Below are positions 44,292-44,350 of a DNA stretch of 44,350 nt, one piece after another. This DNA comes from Candidatus Chlorobium antarcticum. Lineage in GTDB: Bacteria; Bacteroidota; Chlorobiia; Chlorobiales; Chlorobiaceae. Position numbers and translations under genes: made by a program. A model generated the notes under the pieces. That model was given only the letters and a program-made list of their open reading frames with translations. It was not told the origin of the DNA and did not search any database. Within the stretch, counting starts at the first letter, position 1. Each line of letters begins with the position of its first letter. The stretch lies in contig JAVCDF010000010.1 in NCBI GenBank assembly GCA_030765725.1, positions 1 through 44,350 on the forward strand, given 5' to 3'.

Positions 44292-44350
44292 ACATAACAA
44301 TACTATTTCAGCCGACGCAAAAAACCGCGCGGCTGATTAGCGACGGTCGG
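44292..44350 (+). repeat. attC site of the Mrr cassette (runs off the window)
   Basis: R'' is ACATAAC (44292-44298). AATACTATT follows, then a stem with one extrahelical base: CAGCCG-A-CGC (44309-44318) pairs with GCG-CGGCTG (44327-44335), A44315 being unpaired. This is close to the TAACAATTCATTCAAGC and GCCGACGC layout of classical attC sites. The L'/R' half should follow after 44350. Confidence 0.7.

Overview
The window looks like chromosomal DNA from a green sulfur bacterium (Chlorobi, Chlorobium/Pelodictyon type). The basis is inference: a conserved core of housekeeping genes in a Chlorobi-like arrangement (ffh-rpsP-rimM-trmD-rplS with an Ala/Glu-rich S16 tail, tandem START-domain genes, and a priA/adk/rlmN block). 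No photosynthesis gene lies in the window, so the genus cannot be fixed. No rRNA or tRNA gene was recognised.

Layout. (1) 1-3,650 is an accessory scrapyard: an IS630-type transposase remnant, a secreted alpha/beta hydrolase, an integron attC-like palindrome just upstream of that hydrolase, fragments of an AbiEii-like gene and a transposase, a complete parDE toxin-antitoxin pair and a resolvase scrap. (2) 3,650-5,850 holds a secreted caspase-like protein, a lipoprotein that repeats its N-terminal module and a small unknown gene; then comes class I fructose-bisphosphate aldolase. (3) 7,000-13,210 is again mobile: transposase scraps, a chagasin-like lipoprotein, a full-length IS3-family element with a nonsense codon in orfA, a broken beta-barrel gene, and a diversity-generating retroelement (DGR) target gene with a truncated avd. 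No reverse transcriptase or template repeat is present, and an internally deleted IS separates avd from priA.

(4) 13,210-41,960 is ordinary core genome: priA, adk, a hypothetical gene and rlmN on the minus strand; a winged-helix regulator, nrnA-like phosphoesterase, pepA and ugd on the plus strand; the overlapping thiamine genes thiD, thiE and tenI-like; ridA; a C-terminal processing protease; two START proteins; a heptose kinase; ffh and the rpsP-rimM-trmD-rplS ribosomal block; a MutY-like glycosylase without Fe-S cysteines; an acyl-CoA synthetase; and a surface-sugar cluster (flippase-like membrane protein, glycosyltransferase-like protein, CMP-sugar synthetase, Fe-alcohol dehydrogenase, PLP aminotransferase).

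(5) 42,060-44,350 is accessory again: a decayed phage portal gene, the C-terminal end of an integron integrase with a premature stop, and an Mrr restriction endonuclease. That gene has the boundaries of an integron cassette: GTTATGT in front, and the exactly complementary ACATAAC plus an attC hairpin behind, the hairpin running off the window end.

The most interesting systems are the integron platform with its Mrr cassette, the orphan DGR target, and the caspase-like protein/lipoprotein pair.
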